Below are positions 21,551 through 30,091 of a stretch of 64,000 bases of DNA, piece after piece (positions within the stretch are counted from its first letter, which is position 1; every line of letters begins with the position of its first letter). Source of the DNA: Bacteroidia bacterium (lineage in GTDB: Bacteria; Bacteroidota; Bacteroidia; Chitinophagales; Chitinophagaceae); assembly GCA_030426665.1 (NCBI GenBank), contig JAUHYD010000011.1:62001-126000 (forward strand), in the 5' to 3' direction. Below the pieces are notes generated by a model, which was given only the letters and a program-made list of their open reading frames with translations, was not told the origin of the DNA and did not search any database. A program made the position numbers and the translations under genes.

Positions 21551-21582
21551 CAAAGATAGTAAAACGCCGTCAAACAAGCAAA
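21551..21582 (-). promoter_or_regulatory. Promoter of rpoBC
   Basis: Reverse-strand TTTG (21579-21582), 20-bp spacer, TATCTTTG (21551-21558). Both elements match the Bacteroidota consensus TTTG-N19-21-TAnnTTTG exactly. Predicted start of transcription is near 21545, giving a leader of about 130 bases. Confidence 0.75.
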
Positions 21583-21892
21583 AAATATACGAAGAAATGC
21601 AAATTTCAGTCATTTTCTCCAGATTCTTTCAACTTTTCATCATTTTGAGTGCTCTTTTACAATACTTTAACATTTCATTCTGATAATGTTTTCTTAAAAT
21701 TTAGCGCTTTAACAAAATTTTAGCAACAAATCATTGATTAAGGGAAGCATCCAGAAACACAAAAAACACTCAAGAGTGCCAAAACATTCTGAGCAATTCT
21801 CTCCGGTTAAAAAAAGCCGACACATTCGATACCTGCTATTATGAACATACTATTTAGTTATAATCCTATTTTTCACTTTTTGCAAAAAGCGG

Positions 21893-21900
21893 TATCTTTG
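21893..21900 (+). promoter_or_regulatory. Promoter -7 box of the metal-efflux operon
   Basis: TATCTTTG, an exact TAnnTTTG match, ends 5 bp before the TTG start of the small exported protein gene. The -33 position holds only TTTC. The predicted transcript would begin at or within a base or two of the start codon. Confidence 0.55.
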
Positions 21901-21905
21901 CGACA

Positions 21906-22295
21906 TTGAAAAAAGCTGTTTCCATATTCTTCCTGTCGATATACTTACTATCCAGCAACTCTGAAATACTGGAGTTAGCGAAGATACCCTTGCTCATAGA
22001 ACACTATAAGGAGCACAAAGAGTGGAACCAGGACCTGTCATTTGTCGGCTTTTTGTATATACATTATTTTCAAGATGAGGTTCAATATGGCGATCAGGCT
22101 AGAGACAAGCAGCTTCCTTTCAAAACCCCTTCTCACTCTGTAAGCACCAGTATTGCATTTATAGTGCCTTCGCCTGACTTTTCAATCGTTTCTAAGTCCG
22201 TTTTCCAGGTACAGGAGCAAAATCTAATTTTCGACTCGTTTGCTTATTCTTCCAATTATCTTTCTTCAATCTGGCAGCCTCCCAAGTTGTCCTAA
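21906..22295 (+). CDS. Small exported protein of Bacteroidota metal-efflux operons
   Basis: 129 residues starting with a hydrophobic export-type segment (MKKAVSIFFLSIYLL), then LLIEHYKEHKEWNQDLSFVGFL, YIHYF and a C-terminal SSIWQPPKLS. Proteins of this pattern (MKK..IFFLSIYLLS ... HY.EH ... QPPK) are commonly found just upstream of CusA-type pumps in Bacteroidota, as here. Function is unknown. A metal-related role is inferred from the neighbour only. No in-frame ATG exists, so translation must use the TTG at 21906, 5 bp after a TATCTTTG box. Confidence 0.75.
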   Translation: MKKAVSIFFLSIYLLSSNSEILELAKIPLLIEHYKEHKEWNQDLSFVGFLYIHYFQDEVQYGDQARDKQLPFKTPSHSVSTSIAFIVPSPDFSIVSKSVFQVQEQNLIFDSFAYSSNYLSSIWQPPKLS

Positions 22296-22348
22296 CCCCT
22301 TTACTTTTAGATAGCAATCTCTTTCTTGGTGTGGTACAGAATATTCTA

Positions 22349-22377
22349 TACGGGCAAACACAACATTTTGCCCTGTA
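22349..22377 (+). terminator. Weak terminator-like hairpin upstream of the efflux pump gene
   Basis: Stem TAC-GGGCAAA / TTTGCCC-t-GTA with an 8-base loop and no true T-run. It could cause partial termination between the small gene and the pump. Confidence 0.3.
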
Positions 22378-22577
22378 CTTTGAATAGCTACTGGCTGTTA
22401 ATTCGGGATACGCGCCACAGCATTAAATAATCGGCAACATGTCGATTACCGCTCTCGAAACACCGTATTCGTAAAACCAGCGACTGACTTAACGCATACA
22501 GCGTCCAAATACATCAAAAAAAGGATGTCATCTTTCTCCTTTACTGAATCCAACACGTATTCGGTTTACATCTATTT

Positions 22578-22623
22578 GAGTACAACAGAACAATACAACT
22601 GAGTATAACAAGACAATACTACT
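22578..22623 (+). repeat. Two adjacent imperfect 23-bp repeats before the pump start codon
   Basis: Copies at 22578-22600 and 22601-22623 agree at 19 of 23 positions (both begin GAGTA and share ACAATAC). The second copy ends directly at the ATG at 22624, so it includes the translation start region. Confidence 0.7.
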
Positions 22624-25600
22624 ATGCTTACAAAAATTATTGAGTTCTCCGTGCGGAACAAACTCCTGATAGGGCTATGGGTAATTGCCCTAATTGGTGT
22701 CGGCATTTATCAGACAACACAACTACCTATTGACGCAGTACCGGATATTACCAACAATCAGGTACAGGTTATCACAATTGCCCCCTCATTTGGTGCAACA
22801 GATATAGAACGCCTGGTAACCTTCCCGATAGAACAAGCTAACAGCAACATTTCAGGAATGAAAGAAATTCGCAGCTTTTCCCGGTTCGGGCTATCACTTA
22901 TAACCATTGTATTTAACGACGGCGTCGACATCTATTGGGCACGACAACAAGTAGCAGAGCGACTTCAACAGGTACAAAATGAGATTCCGAAGGGTATCGG
23001 CACACCTACCTTAGGCCCTATCTCAACCGGACTGGGTGAAATTTATCAATATGTTGTGCGTCCGCGTAAAGGCTATGAAAACAAATATGACATCTCAGAA
23101 CTTAGAACAATTCAGGACTGGATAGTACGTAGACAGCTGCTCGGCGTAAAAGGGGTTGCAGAAGTCAGCAGTTTTGGCGGAAAACTAAAACAATATGAAA
23201 TAGCCGTAAACCCCGACAAGCTTAATGCATACGGCATATCCATAAATGATGTATTCACTGCTTTAGAATCTAACAACCAAAATACCGGTGGTGCCTATAT
23301 CGAAAAAGGGCCGACAGTGCTCTACATCCGTAGTGAAGGCCTGATTGGCAGCCTTGAGGACATCGGAAACATTTCGATTGCCGGAAAACACAACGAGACG
23401 CCCTTGTTTATACGAGACATAGCCGACGTGAGAGTAGGATATGCAACAAGGTATGGCGCCCTTACGTATAACGATAAAGGCGAAGTTTCAGGTGCCGTAG
23501 TGATGATGCTAAAAGGAGCAAACAGCAACAAGGTTATTAAAAATGTAAAAGAACGAATAGCACAAATTCAGAAAACACTGCCCGAAGGCATTGTCATTGA
23601 ACCGTTTCTTGACCGAACAAAAATGGTAAACAATGCCATTAGCACCGTTACACACAACCTTTTGGAAGGGGCACTTATCGTGATACTCATATTGGTGCTT
23701 TTTTTGGGCAACCTCAGGGCAGGCCTGCTGGTTGCTTCTGTAATACCGCTGGCAATGCTATTTGCGATATGCATGATGAACTTGTTTGGCGTTAGTGGCA
23801 ACCTGATGAGCCTGGGCGCTCTGGATTTCGGATTGATAATAGATGGGGCAGTTATCATAGTAGAGTCGACCATGCATCAATTGACCCGCAATGCGCGATT
23901 TCGGCAAATGACCGACTTATCCAAAACAGAAATGAATAAAACAGTTATCAATTCTGCCGGTAAAATGATGAATAGTGCTGTGTTTGGTCAGATAATCATT
24001 TTGATAGTTTACTTACCCATCCTTACCCTTCAGGGAATAGAAGGCAAAATGTTCCGACCAATGGCGCAGACAGTTGCTTTTGCATTATTGGGTGCATTCT
24101 TGCTTTCCATTACGTATATCCCGATGATGAGCTCCTGGGTTCTAAGCAAAAAGGTAAGTCTCAAAGACACGACCTCTGACCGTATTATGCATCGTGTCGA
24201 AGCCTTCTATCAAAAATTCTTATTAAAATCGCTCAGGATTCAGAAAAGCATCTTTGTTATAGTTATTGCCCTTTTTGTCGTTGCGGTTTTTATAATGACA
24301 AGGTTAGGCGGCGAGTTTATTCCATCTTTAGAAGAAGGTGATTTTGCTGTTGACACAAGAGTGCTTACGGGTAGCAACCTGAATACAACAATTGAGCGCA
24401 CACAAAAAGCTGCACATATACTATTAACCAGATTTCCGGAAGTGATCAAAGTAGTTTGCAAAATAGGAAGCGGTGAAGTGCCAACAGACCCAATGCCGAT
24501 GGAAGCGTGTGACATGATGGTTATTCTGAAAGACAAAAAGGACTGGGTTTCCGCCGAAACCTTCCCTAAATTATCTGAAAAAATGAGCAAAGAATTGGAA
24601 GATGTACCCGGAATCACGACAGGCTTTCAATATCCTGTAAATATGCGATTCAATGAGCTGATGACCGGAGCCCGACAAGATGTAGTACTTAAAGTATACG
24701 GAGAAAACCTCGACACACTTGCATCAGTTGCCGGCCGATTGGGAAAAATTGTGAATACTGTAGACGGGGCACAAAACCTGTATGTAGAACCAATTACCGG
24801 CATGCCGCAAATCTTGATAGATTTCAATCGACACATGCTCGCGCAATACCATCTATCGGTTGCAGACGTCAATAAAGTAGTAAATGCAGCATTTGCAGGA
24901 CAGAGTGCGGGCTTGGTGTTTGAAGGCGAGAAACGCTTTGACATGGTAGTAAGACTAAACGCCGGAGATAGAAAAAACCTTGAAGACGTACAAAATCTAT
25001 TGATTCCCACACCATCGGGAAATCAACTTCCACTCTCTCAGCTGGCAGATGTACAGATTAAAGACGGACCAAATCAGATACAGCGGGAAAACGCGCGTCG
25101 AAGAATCATAGTTGGTTTCAACGTAAAGGATCGTGATGTTCAAAGTATAGTGAAAGAACTTCAGAAAAAAGTAGACGATCAGATAAAACTCCCCCCCGGT
25201 TACTCTGTTACGTACGGTGGTTCTTTTGAGAATTTGAATGAGGCAATCAGCCGCTTGATGATTGCCGTTCCGGTATCTCTAATACTGATATTTATCCTTT
25301 TATTCTTTGCGTTCAAGTCAATTAAAGAAAGCCTTTTGATTTACACTGCCATCCCATTATCTATCATCGGTGGCGTATTCCTGTTGGCGGCAAGGCAAAT
25401 GCCATTCAGCATTAGTGCCGGCGTAGGCTTCATTGCTCTGTTTGGGGTTGCCGTATTGAATGGCATTGTGCTTGTTGCGGAGTTTAATCGCCTTCGGATA
25501 AAAGGACTCGGAAACATGGTACGCGTTGTGGTAGAAGGAACCAGATCTCGTCTGCGGCCTGTGCTTATGACTGCCTTTGTAGCGTCTTTAGGTTTTATAC

Positions 25601-26970
25601 CAATGGCATTGAGCAATGGTGCAGGCGCCGAGGTACAACGCCCACTGGCAACGGTTGTAATAGGCGGCCTGATGGTCGCTACTTTCCTTACTCTTTTTGT
25701 ACTACCAATGCTATATATCGCCTTCGAAAAAGGAATAAGTAAGCTTCCCCGCATAAAAAAAGCAACAACAGCAAGCGTCCTACTTTGCTTAATGTGCATT
25801 GGAAATGCGGAAGCGCAGACACCTATCAGATTGGATAAAGCCATTGAAACCGCCCTCCGAAACAACCGAAATTTAAAAAGTGAAAAGCTTAAATCCGACT
25901 ATGCAGAAGCGCTCGTAAAATCAGCAGCCAGCCTTCCGCAAACCGACATCACAAGCAGCTATGGCCAGGTAAACAGTGTATATAATGACACGTATTTCGG
26001 TGTCTCTCAAACTATCAGTTTTCCGACAGTCTATAAAAGGCAAAAGGAACTTTTCAACGAAGAGTGGAAACTAGGCGTACTGAATGTTTCAATGAAAGAA
26101 TTCGAGTTAAAGAAAGCGGTAACACAGGTATACTATGACATTCTTTATTGGCAGAAAAAAGAGAAATTGTTGAATAAAGCAGACACACTCTACTCCAACA
26201 TCGATGACAGAGCAAGTTTGCGCCTCGAAAAAGGAGAAAGTAACATTCTCGAAAAAGCTACTACCGAAAATCAAAAGGCAGGCATAAATATACAGCTGAT
26301 GCAGGTGCAACAAGAGCTAAAAGTAGCAGGATTGCAATTGCAACTTTTACTAAATACCGACACCCAATACATGCCAATCGCAGATGGGCATGACATGTCG
26401 GTGCCACTTTCTGAAGCCGACTTAATCCAAAACCCTGCCCTACAATTGATAAAGCAACAAAAGAACATCGCCACCTACAATACGAGGACAGAACAAGCCA
26501 AGCTATTGCCGGATTTGATGTTGGGGTATAACAACACCAGCTTTATAGGTGTTGGCGCGGACAACAACTATTATGATCGAAGTAAACGCTTTCATTCCGT
26601 TCAGGCAGGCATATCACTGCCGATATTCACACAGGGGCAACGAGCAAAGATAAATGCATCAAAAATTGCTGCAAGTGTTGCTGAAAGCAATTATCAAGCT
26701 GCCGATGCGATCTTGCAAAGCAAATACAAAAAGTTACTTGCAGGATGGCAAAGCAAACTCAAAATTGCGAGGTATTACGAAGATGCAGGCTTAAAAAACG
26801 CAACTCTTATTGAAGAAACAGCAGAGAAACAATTTATGAATGGTGAAATAAATTACATCGAATTTGTAATGCTCATTAACCAATCTATCAGTATCAGAAA
26901 CAATTACACCGATGCCGTAAAAGCCCTGAACGATACTATTATTCAATTAAATTACCTCACTTCAAATTAA
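22624..26970 (+). CDS. CusA/CzcA-type heavy-metal RND pump fused to a TolC-like outer membrane channel
   Basis: 1448 residues. The first 1030 form a heavy-metal-efflux RND permease: N-terminal FSVRNKLLIGLWVIALIG, and in helix 4 the proton-relay pattern LDFGLIIDGAVIIVES with the D, D and E diagnostic of CzcA/CusA. A hydrophobic, signal-like stretch (SVLLCLMCIGNAEAQ, about residue 1050) then leads into about 385 residues of TolC/CusC type with paired coiled-coil repeats (IRLDKAIETALRNNRNLKSE and NPALQLIKQQKNIA). Normally channel and pump are separate proteins. The fused form is known in Bacteroidota. Substrate (Cu, Ag, Co, Zn or Cd) cannot be told. The adaptor gene follows 6 bp later. Confidence 0.92.
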   Translation: MLTKIIEFSVRNKLLIGLWVIALIGVGIYQTTQLPIDAVPDITNNQVQVITIAPSFGATDIERLVTFPIEQANSNISGMKEIRSFSRFGLSLITIVFNDGVDIYWARQQVAERLQQVQNEIPKGIGTPTLGPISTGLGEIYQYVVRPRKGYENKYDISELRTIQDWIVRRQLLGVKGVAEVSSFGGKLKQYEIAVNPDKLNAYGISINDVFTALESNNQNTGGAYIEKGPTVLYIRSEGLIGSLEDIGNISIAGKHNETPLFIRDIADVRVGYATRYGALTYNDKGEVSGAVVMMLKGANSNKVIKNVKERIAQIQKTLPEGIVIEPFLDRTKMVNNAISTVTHNLLEGALIVILILVLFLGNLRAGLLVASVIPLAMLFAICMMNLFGVSGNLMSLGALDFGLIIDGAVIIVESTMHQLTRNARFRQMTDLSKTEMNKTVINSAGKMMNSAVFGQIIILIVYLPILTLQGIEGKMFRPMAQTVAFALLGAFLLSITYIPMMSSWVLSKKVSLKDTTSDRIMHRVEAFYQKFLLKSLRIQKSIFVIVIALFVVAVFIMTRLGGEFIPSLEEGDFAVDTRVLTGSNLNTTIERTQKAAHILLTRFPEVIKVVCKIGSGEVPTDPMPMEACDMMVILKDKKDWVSAETFPKLSEKMSKELEDVPGITTGFQYPVNMRFNELMTGARQDVVLKVYGENLDTLASVAGRLGKIVNTVDGAQNLYVEPITGMPQILIDFNRHMLAQYHLSVADVNKVVNAAFAGQSAGLVFEGEKRFDMVVRLNAGDRKNLEDVQNLLIPTPSGNQLPLSQLADVQIKDGPNQIQRENARRRIIVGFNVKDRDVQSIVKELQKKVDDQIKLPPGYSVTYGGSFENLNEAISRLMIAVPVSLILIFILLFFAFKSIKESLLIYTAIPLSIIGGVFLLAARQMPFSISAGVGFIALFGVAVLNGIVLVAEFNRLRIKGLGNMVRVVVEGTRSRLRPVLMTAFVASLGFIPMALSNGAGAEVQRPLATVVIGGLMVATFLTLFVLPMLYIAFEKGISKLPRIKKATTASVLLCLMCIGNAEAQTPIRLDKAIETALRNNRNLKSEKLKSDYAEALVKSAASLPQTDITSSYGQVNSVYNDTYFGVSQTISFPTVYKRQKELFNEEWKLGVLNVSMKEFELKKAVTQVYYDILYWQKKEKLLNKADTLYSNIDDRASLRLEKGESNILEKATTENQKAGINIQLMQVQQELKVAGLQLQLLLNTDTQYMPIADGHDMSVPLSEADLIQNPALQLIKQQKNIATYNTRTEQAKLLPDLMLGYNNTSFIGVGADNNYYDRSKRFHSVQAGISLPIFTQGQRAKINASKIAASVAESNYQAADAILQSKYKKLLAGWQSKLKIARYYEDAGLKNATLIEETAEKQFMNGEINYIEFVMLINQSISIRNNYTDAVKALNDTIIQLNYLTSN

Positions 26971-26976
26971 AACATC

Positions 26977-28152
26977 ATGCATATAAATATCAACAGAACT
27001 AAATACTCCTTTATCAAACTCATACTGAATAGCCTGTTAGTAGTTTCAGGACTATTGCTTTTCTCCCAATGCAAAAGCACCATGGAAGAAACCGCAAAAC
27101 AAAGCGCAGAAATAGATGGCAGCAGAGTATCACTGACCGACGCACAACTAAAAAATGCGCCAATCGAAACTGTAAACCTTGCAGAAAAAAACATAGTCAC
27201 AATTCTGAAACTAAATGGAAAAATAGATGTACCACCACACAGCTTGGTATCTGTAAGCATCCCATTGGGTGGATATCTTAAGTCCTCCGAATTACTTCCG
27301 GGCATGCATGTTAAAAAGGGCGAAATAATAGCAAGAATAGAAGACCCTCAATACATACGTTTGCAGCAAGACTACCTGCAGGCAAAAACGAAGCTGCAGT
27401 TTGCAGAATTGAACTACAAAAGACAAAAAGAATTAAACCAAAGTCGTGCGAGCAGCGACAAAGTTATGCAACAGGCTGAAGCCGATATGAATAGCCATCG
27501 GATAACAATGAATGGCCTCGCTCAACAACTAAGGTTGATCAACATTTCCCCCGAAAAGCTGAATGAAAACAACATTGCCGAAAGTGTACCAGTTCGCAGT
27601 CAGATTAATGGCTTTGTAAGCAAGGTAAACGTCAACATAGGAAAATACGTAAACCCGACCGACGTACTTTTTGAGCTTATCGACCCATCAGATATTCACC
27701 TGAATCTGAAAGTATTTGAAAAGGACATCAACAAGCTTCATGTCGACCAGAAATTAATAGCATATAGTAATGCTGCACCCGAAGAAAAATACAAAGGTGA
27801 GATTATATTGATAAGCAAAGACGTAAACGCCGATGGCATAACCGAGGTTCATTGCCATTTTATAGATCAGGATCAGAAACTGCTGCCCGGCACTTATATG
27901 AATGCAGAGATTGAAACGAAAACAACGTTTTCTTATGCTATACCGGAAGAATGCATCGTTAGCTTTGAAGCAAAAGACTATGTGTTTGTTGAAACGGAAA
28001 AACAACAATACGACATGATGCCCGTGACTGTCGGAGAAAAAGAGAAAGGATTTGTACAAATCATAAACCATGAAGATTTAGATGGCAAAAAAATCGTCTC
28101 AAAAAACACATACATACTCCTGATGAAATTGAAAAACACAAGTGATGAATAG
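26977..28152 (+). CDS. RND efflux periplasmic adaptor, CusB-like lipoprotein
   Basis: Membrane-fusion protein that links the pump to the channel. The 391-residue product begins with a lipoprotein signal peptide whose lipobox LFSQC puts the modified cysteine at residue 32. After it come a beta-barrel/lipoyl segment (VSIPLGGYLKSSELLPGMHV, KKGEIIARIEDPQYIRLQ), a helical hairpin (QQDYLQAKTKLQFAELNYK), and a second lipoyl half with VRSQINGFVSKVNVNIGKYV. This is the CusB/HlyD order. The start is 6 bp after the pump stop, so both are surely cotranscribed. No extra metal-binding His/Met tail is apparent. Confidence 0.92.
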   Translation: MHININRTKYSFIKLILNSLLVVSGLLLFSQCKSTMEETAKQSAEIDGSRVSLTDAQLKNAPIETVNLAEKNIVTILKLNGKIDVPPHSLVSVSIPLGGYLKSSELLPGMHVKKGEIIARIEDPQYIRLQQDYLQAKTKLQFAELNYKRQKELNQSRASSDKVMQQAEADMNSHRITMNGLAQQLRLINISPEKLNENNIAESVPVRSQINGFVSKVNVNIGKYVNPTDVLFELIDPSDIHLNLKVFEKDINKLHVDQKLIAYSNAAPEEKYKGEIILISKDVNADGITEVHCHFIDQDQKLLPGTYMNAEIETKTTFSYAIPEECIVSFEAKDYVFVETEKQQYDMMPVTVGEKEKGFVQIINHEDLDGKKIVSKNTYILLMKLKNTSDE

Positions 28153-28305
28153 AAAAAAAAGAAACAGCACGTGGACATTAGGCTACTGAAGCAAATGCTC
28201 AAATTCAACATCGCATGAGAGACGCTAAAGTCTGACGCGCAGTTAGCATTGCAACATATTTCTGATTATACAACATTTATCACATTCAGAGCCAGGGCAA
28301 CACGA

Positions 28306-28313
28306 TAATTTTG
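28306..28313 (+). promoter_or_regulatory. Promoter -7 box upstream of a T9SS cargo gene
   Basis: TAATTTTG fits TAnnTTTG and ends 15 bp before the ATG at 28329. No clear -33 element. Confidence 0.45.
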
Positions 28314-28328
28314 TAGCAAATCAAAGAT

Positions 28329-29948
28329 ATGAACAAGGTTACTTTCACACTGCTTGTTAGCATTCTATTCAATGTAGTACTTAACCCAATGGCGGCTAAT
28401 GCACAGTCCACACCGTTTGGCGTATACGTTGAACCAATGGCAATTCCCGGACTACCAGGATTGCAATCTTACGCCTATGGGACACACCACGGAAAGTGGC
28501 TTATTGTGGGTGGTCGGACCGACGGTCTTCACCAGCGACAGCCCTTCGCTGCTTTTGCCGCTTCGGAAAACAATAACAACTTATTAGTTGTTGACCCTAT
28601 CGCAGCACAGTATTGGACAGCACCGCTATCCAGTCTGCCGACCGCGTTGCAAGAGCAACTGAGCAGTACTAACATAGAGTTTTACCAGACAGACACAACA
28701 CTATACTGCATCGGTGGATATGGCTATAGCGCCACAGCAGGCGACCACATTACCTATAGCAATATTGTAGCCATAAACGTACCGGAAGTAATAAATGCGG
28801 TTATAGCCGGCACCCCTGTAAGCTCTTTCTTCCGATACCAGTCTGACCCACAATTTGCTGTAACAGGCGGTCACCTCGAGAAAGTCTATGACACATACTA
28901 CCTGATAGGCGGCAACAAATTTGACGGCAGATACAACCCGATGGGCGGCGGAAGCTATACACAGGTCTACACAAATCAGATTCGTAAATTCAAAATTTCC
29001 GATGACGGCACTACCATGTCCATTACCCACCTCACGCCTCATACCGACGCAGCCGGGCTGCACAGAAGAGACTACAATGCGACACCGCAGATTATGCCGG
29101 ATGGCAAACAAGGTATTACGGCATTCTCCGGCGTCTTTCAAGCCACAGTAGACCTTCCTTTCCTGAATTGTGTGAATATAGACAGTTCAGGATATGTGGT
29201 AAACAGCTCATTTTCTCAATACTATAACCACTACCATTGTGCGAACCTCCCCGTCTATAGTGCAAGCGACAACGAAATGCATAATATATTCTTTGGGGGA
29301 ATAGCCCAATACTTTGACAGTGCAGGTGTCTTGGTACAAGATGATGCAGTACCATTTGTAAAAACTATAGCAAGAGTTACCCGGGTGGCCGATGGCACAA
29401 TGACCGAATACAAATTACCGATGGAAATGCCGGGGCTGTTAGGTGCAAGTGCAGAACTGATACATGACGAAGCGGTTCCCTCCTACGCAAATCATGTGCT
29501 GAAGCTTGACGAAATAACAGCGGACACCACGCTTGCCGGTTACATTTATGGTGGCATCAATAGCTCAGCGCCAAATATATTCTTTATAAATACAGGCACG
29601 CAAAGTACCGCTCACAATCAAATTCTGAAAGTATACCTGGTAAAAAATGCAGCAACAGCTACTCCTCAGATAAACCCTCAAAGCACAAATAATATCAGGA
29701 TGCAACTATACCCTAACCCGAATAGTGGCAAAATTTTTGTGAGCTTTTATACGGCAAACGCCGACGGAGTTTCTATTACAGTTACCGACTTGCAGGGAAA
29801 GGTATTAGTGCACGAACAGCCATCAAACTTACTACCGGGTGAAAACACAGTATCGCTTAAAGATAAATCAATCGGCAAAGCCGGAGTATACTTTGTTACC
29901 GTCCGTACGACTGCGGCACAAAGCACCCAAAAACTAATAATCAACTAG
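28329..29948 (+). CDS. Secreted kelch-like protein with T9SS type A sorting domain
   Basis: 539 residues. A signal peptide (ends near PMAANAQ, residue 26) is followed by kelch-like strands (GKWLIVGGRTDG, TLYCIGGYGYS, YYLIGGNKFDG, HNIFFGGIAQYF, GYIYGGINSS), each with the GG pair typical of beta-propeller blades. The last 75 residues are a type A sorting domain starting LYPNPNSGKIFVSF and ending GVYFVTVRTTAAQSTQKLIIN, cut off on the cell surface after type IX secretion. The ligand or activity is unknown. A terminator hairpin follows. GldB, another part of the gliding/T9SS context, is encoded 28 kb away. Confidence 0.85.
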   Translation: MNKVTFTLLVSILFNVVLNPMAANAQSTPFGVYVEPMAIPGLPGLQSYAYGTHHGKWLIVGGRTDGLHQRQPFAAFAASENNNNLLVVDPIAAQYWTAPLSSLPTALQEQLSSTNIEFYQTDTTLYCIGGYGYSATAGDHITYSNIVAINVPEVINAVIAGTPVSSFFRYQSDPQFAVTGGHLEKVYDTYYLIGGNKFDGRYNPMGGGSYTQVYTNQIRKFKISDDGTTMSITHLTPHTDAAGLHRRDYNATPQIMPDGKQGITAFSGVFQATVDLPFLNCVNIDSSGYVVNSSFSQYYNHYHCANLPVYSASDNEMHNIFFGGIAQYFDSAGVLVQDDAVPFVKTIARVTRVADGTMTEYKLPMEMPGLLGASAELIHDEAVPSYANHVLKLDEITADTTLAGYIYGGINSSAPNIFFINTGTQSTAHNQILKVYLVKNAATATPQINPQSTNNIRMQLYPNPNSGKIFVSFYTANADGVSITVTDLQGKVLVHEQPSNLLPGENTVSLKDKSIGKAGVYFVTVRTTAAQSTQKLIIN

Positions 29949-29958
29949 AAACAAAAAA

Positions 29959-29999
29959 GATGGTGGACTGTGATGTGTTTCCACATTACGTCCACCATC
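29959..29999 (+). terminator. Terminator of the kelch-like T9SS cargo gene
   Basis: Inverted repeat GATGGTGGAC (29959-29968) and GTCCACCATC (29990-29999) with further internal pairing (ATGTG/CACAT), followed by ATTAAATTTT, 10 bp after the stop codon. Confidence 0.78.
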
Positions 30000-30091
30000 A
30001 TTAAATTTTGCAAATAAGCAGTCTCAATTACAAGGCAACCATTATGATCCAAAGTTTACATCTTGTTTCTAAAAATAATCCACTAATACTT

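Larger units (their letters stand above)
21416..21905. other. Divergent intergenic region between rpoB and the metal-efflux genes
   Basis: 490 AT-rich bases without a gene. It holds the rpoB leader with its hairpin (21444-21486), the rpoB promoter (21551-21582), a short reverse-strand hairpin CACTC/GAGTG with six T (21761-21778) and, at the right end, a TATCTTTG box for the small gene at 21906. The middle 180 bp show nothing clear. Confidence 0.6.
22296..22623 (+). other. Gap between the small exported protein and the CusA-type pump
   Basis: 328 bp without a convincing gene. It contains a hairpin with GGGCAAA (22352-22358) and TTTGCCC (22367-22373) followed by only a short ACTTT, possibly a weak terminator, and ends in two imperfect 23-bp direct copies (22578-22600 and 22601-22623) that abut the pump ATG. 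Confidence 0.5.
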
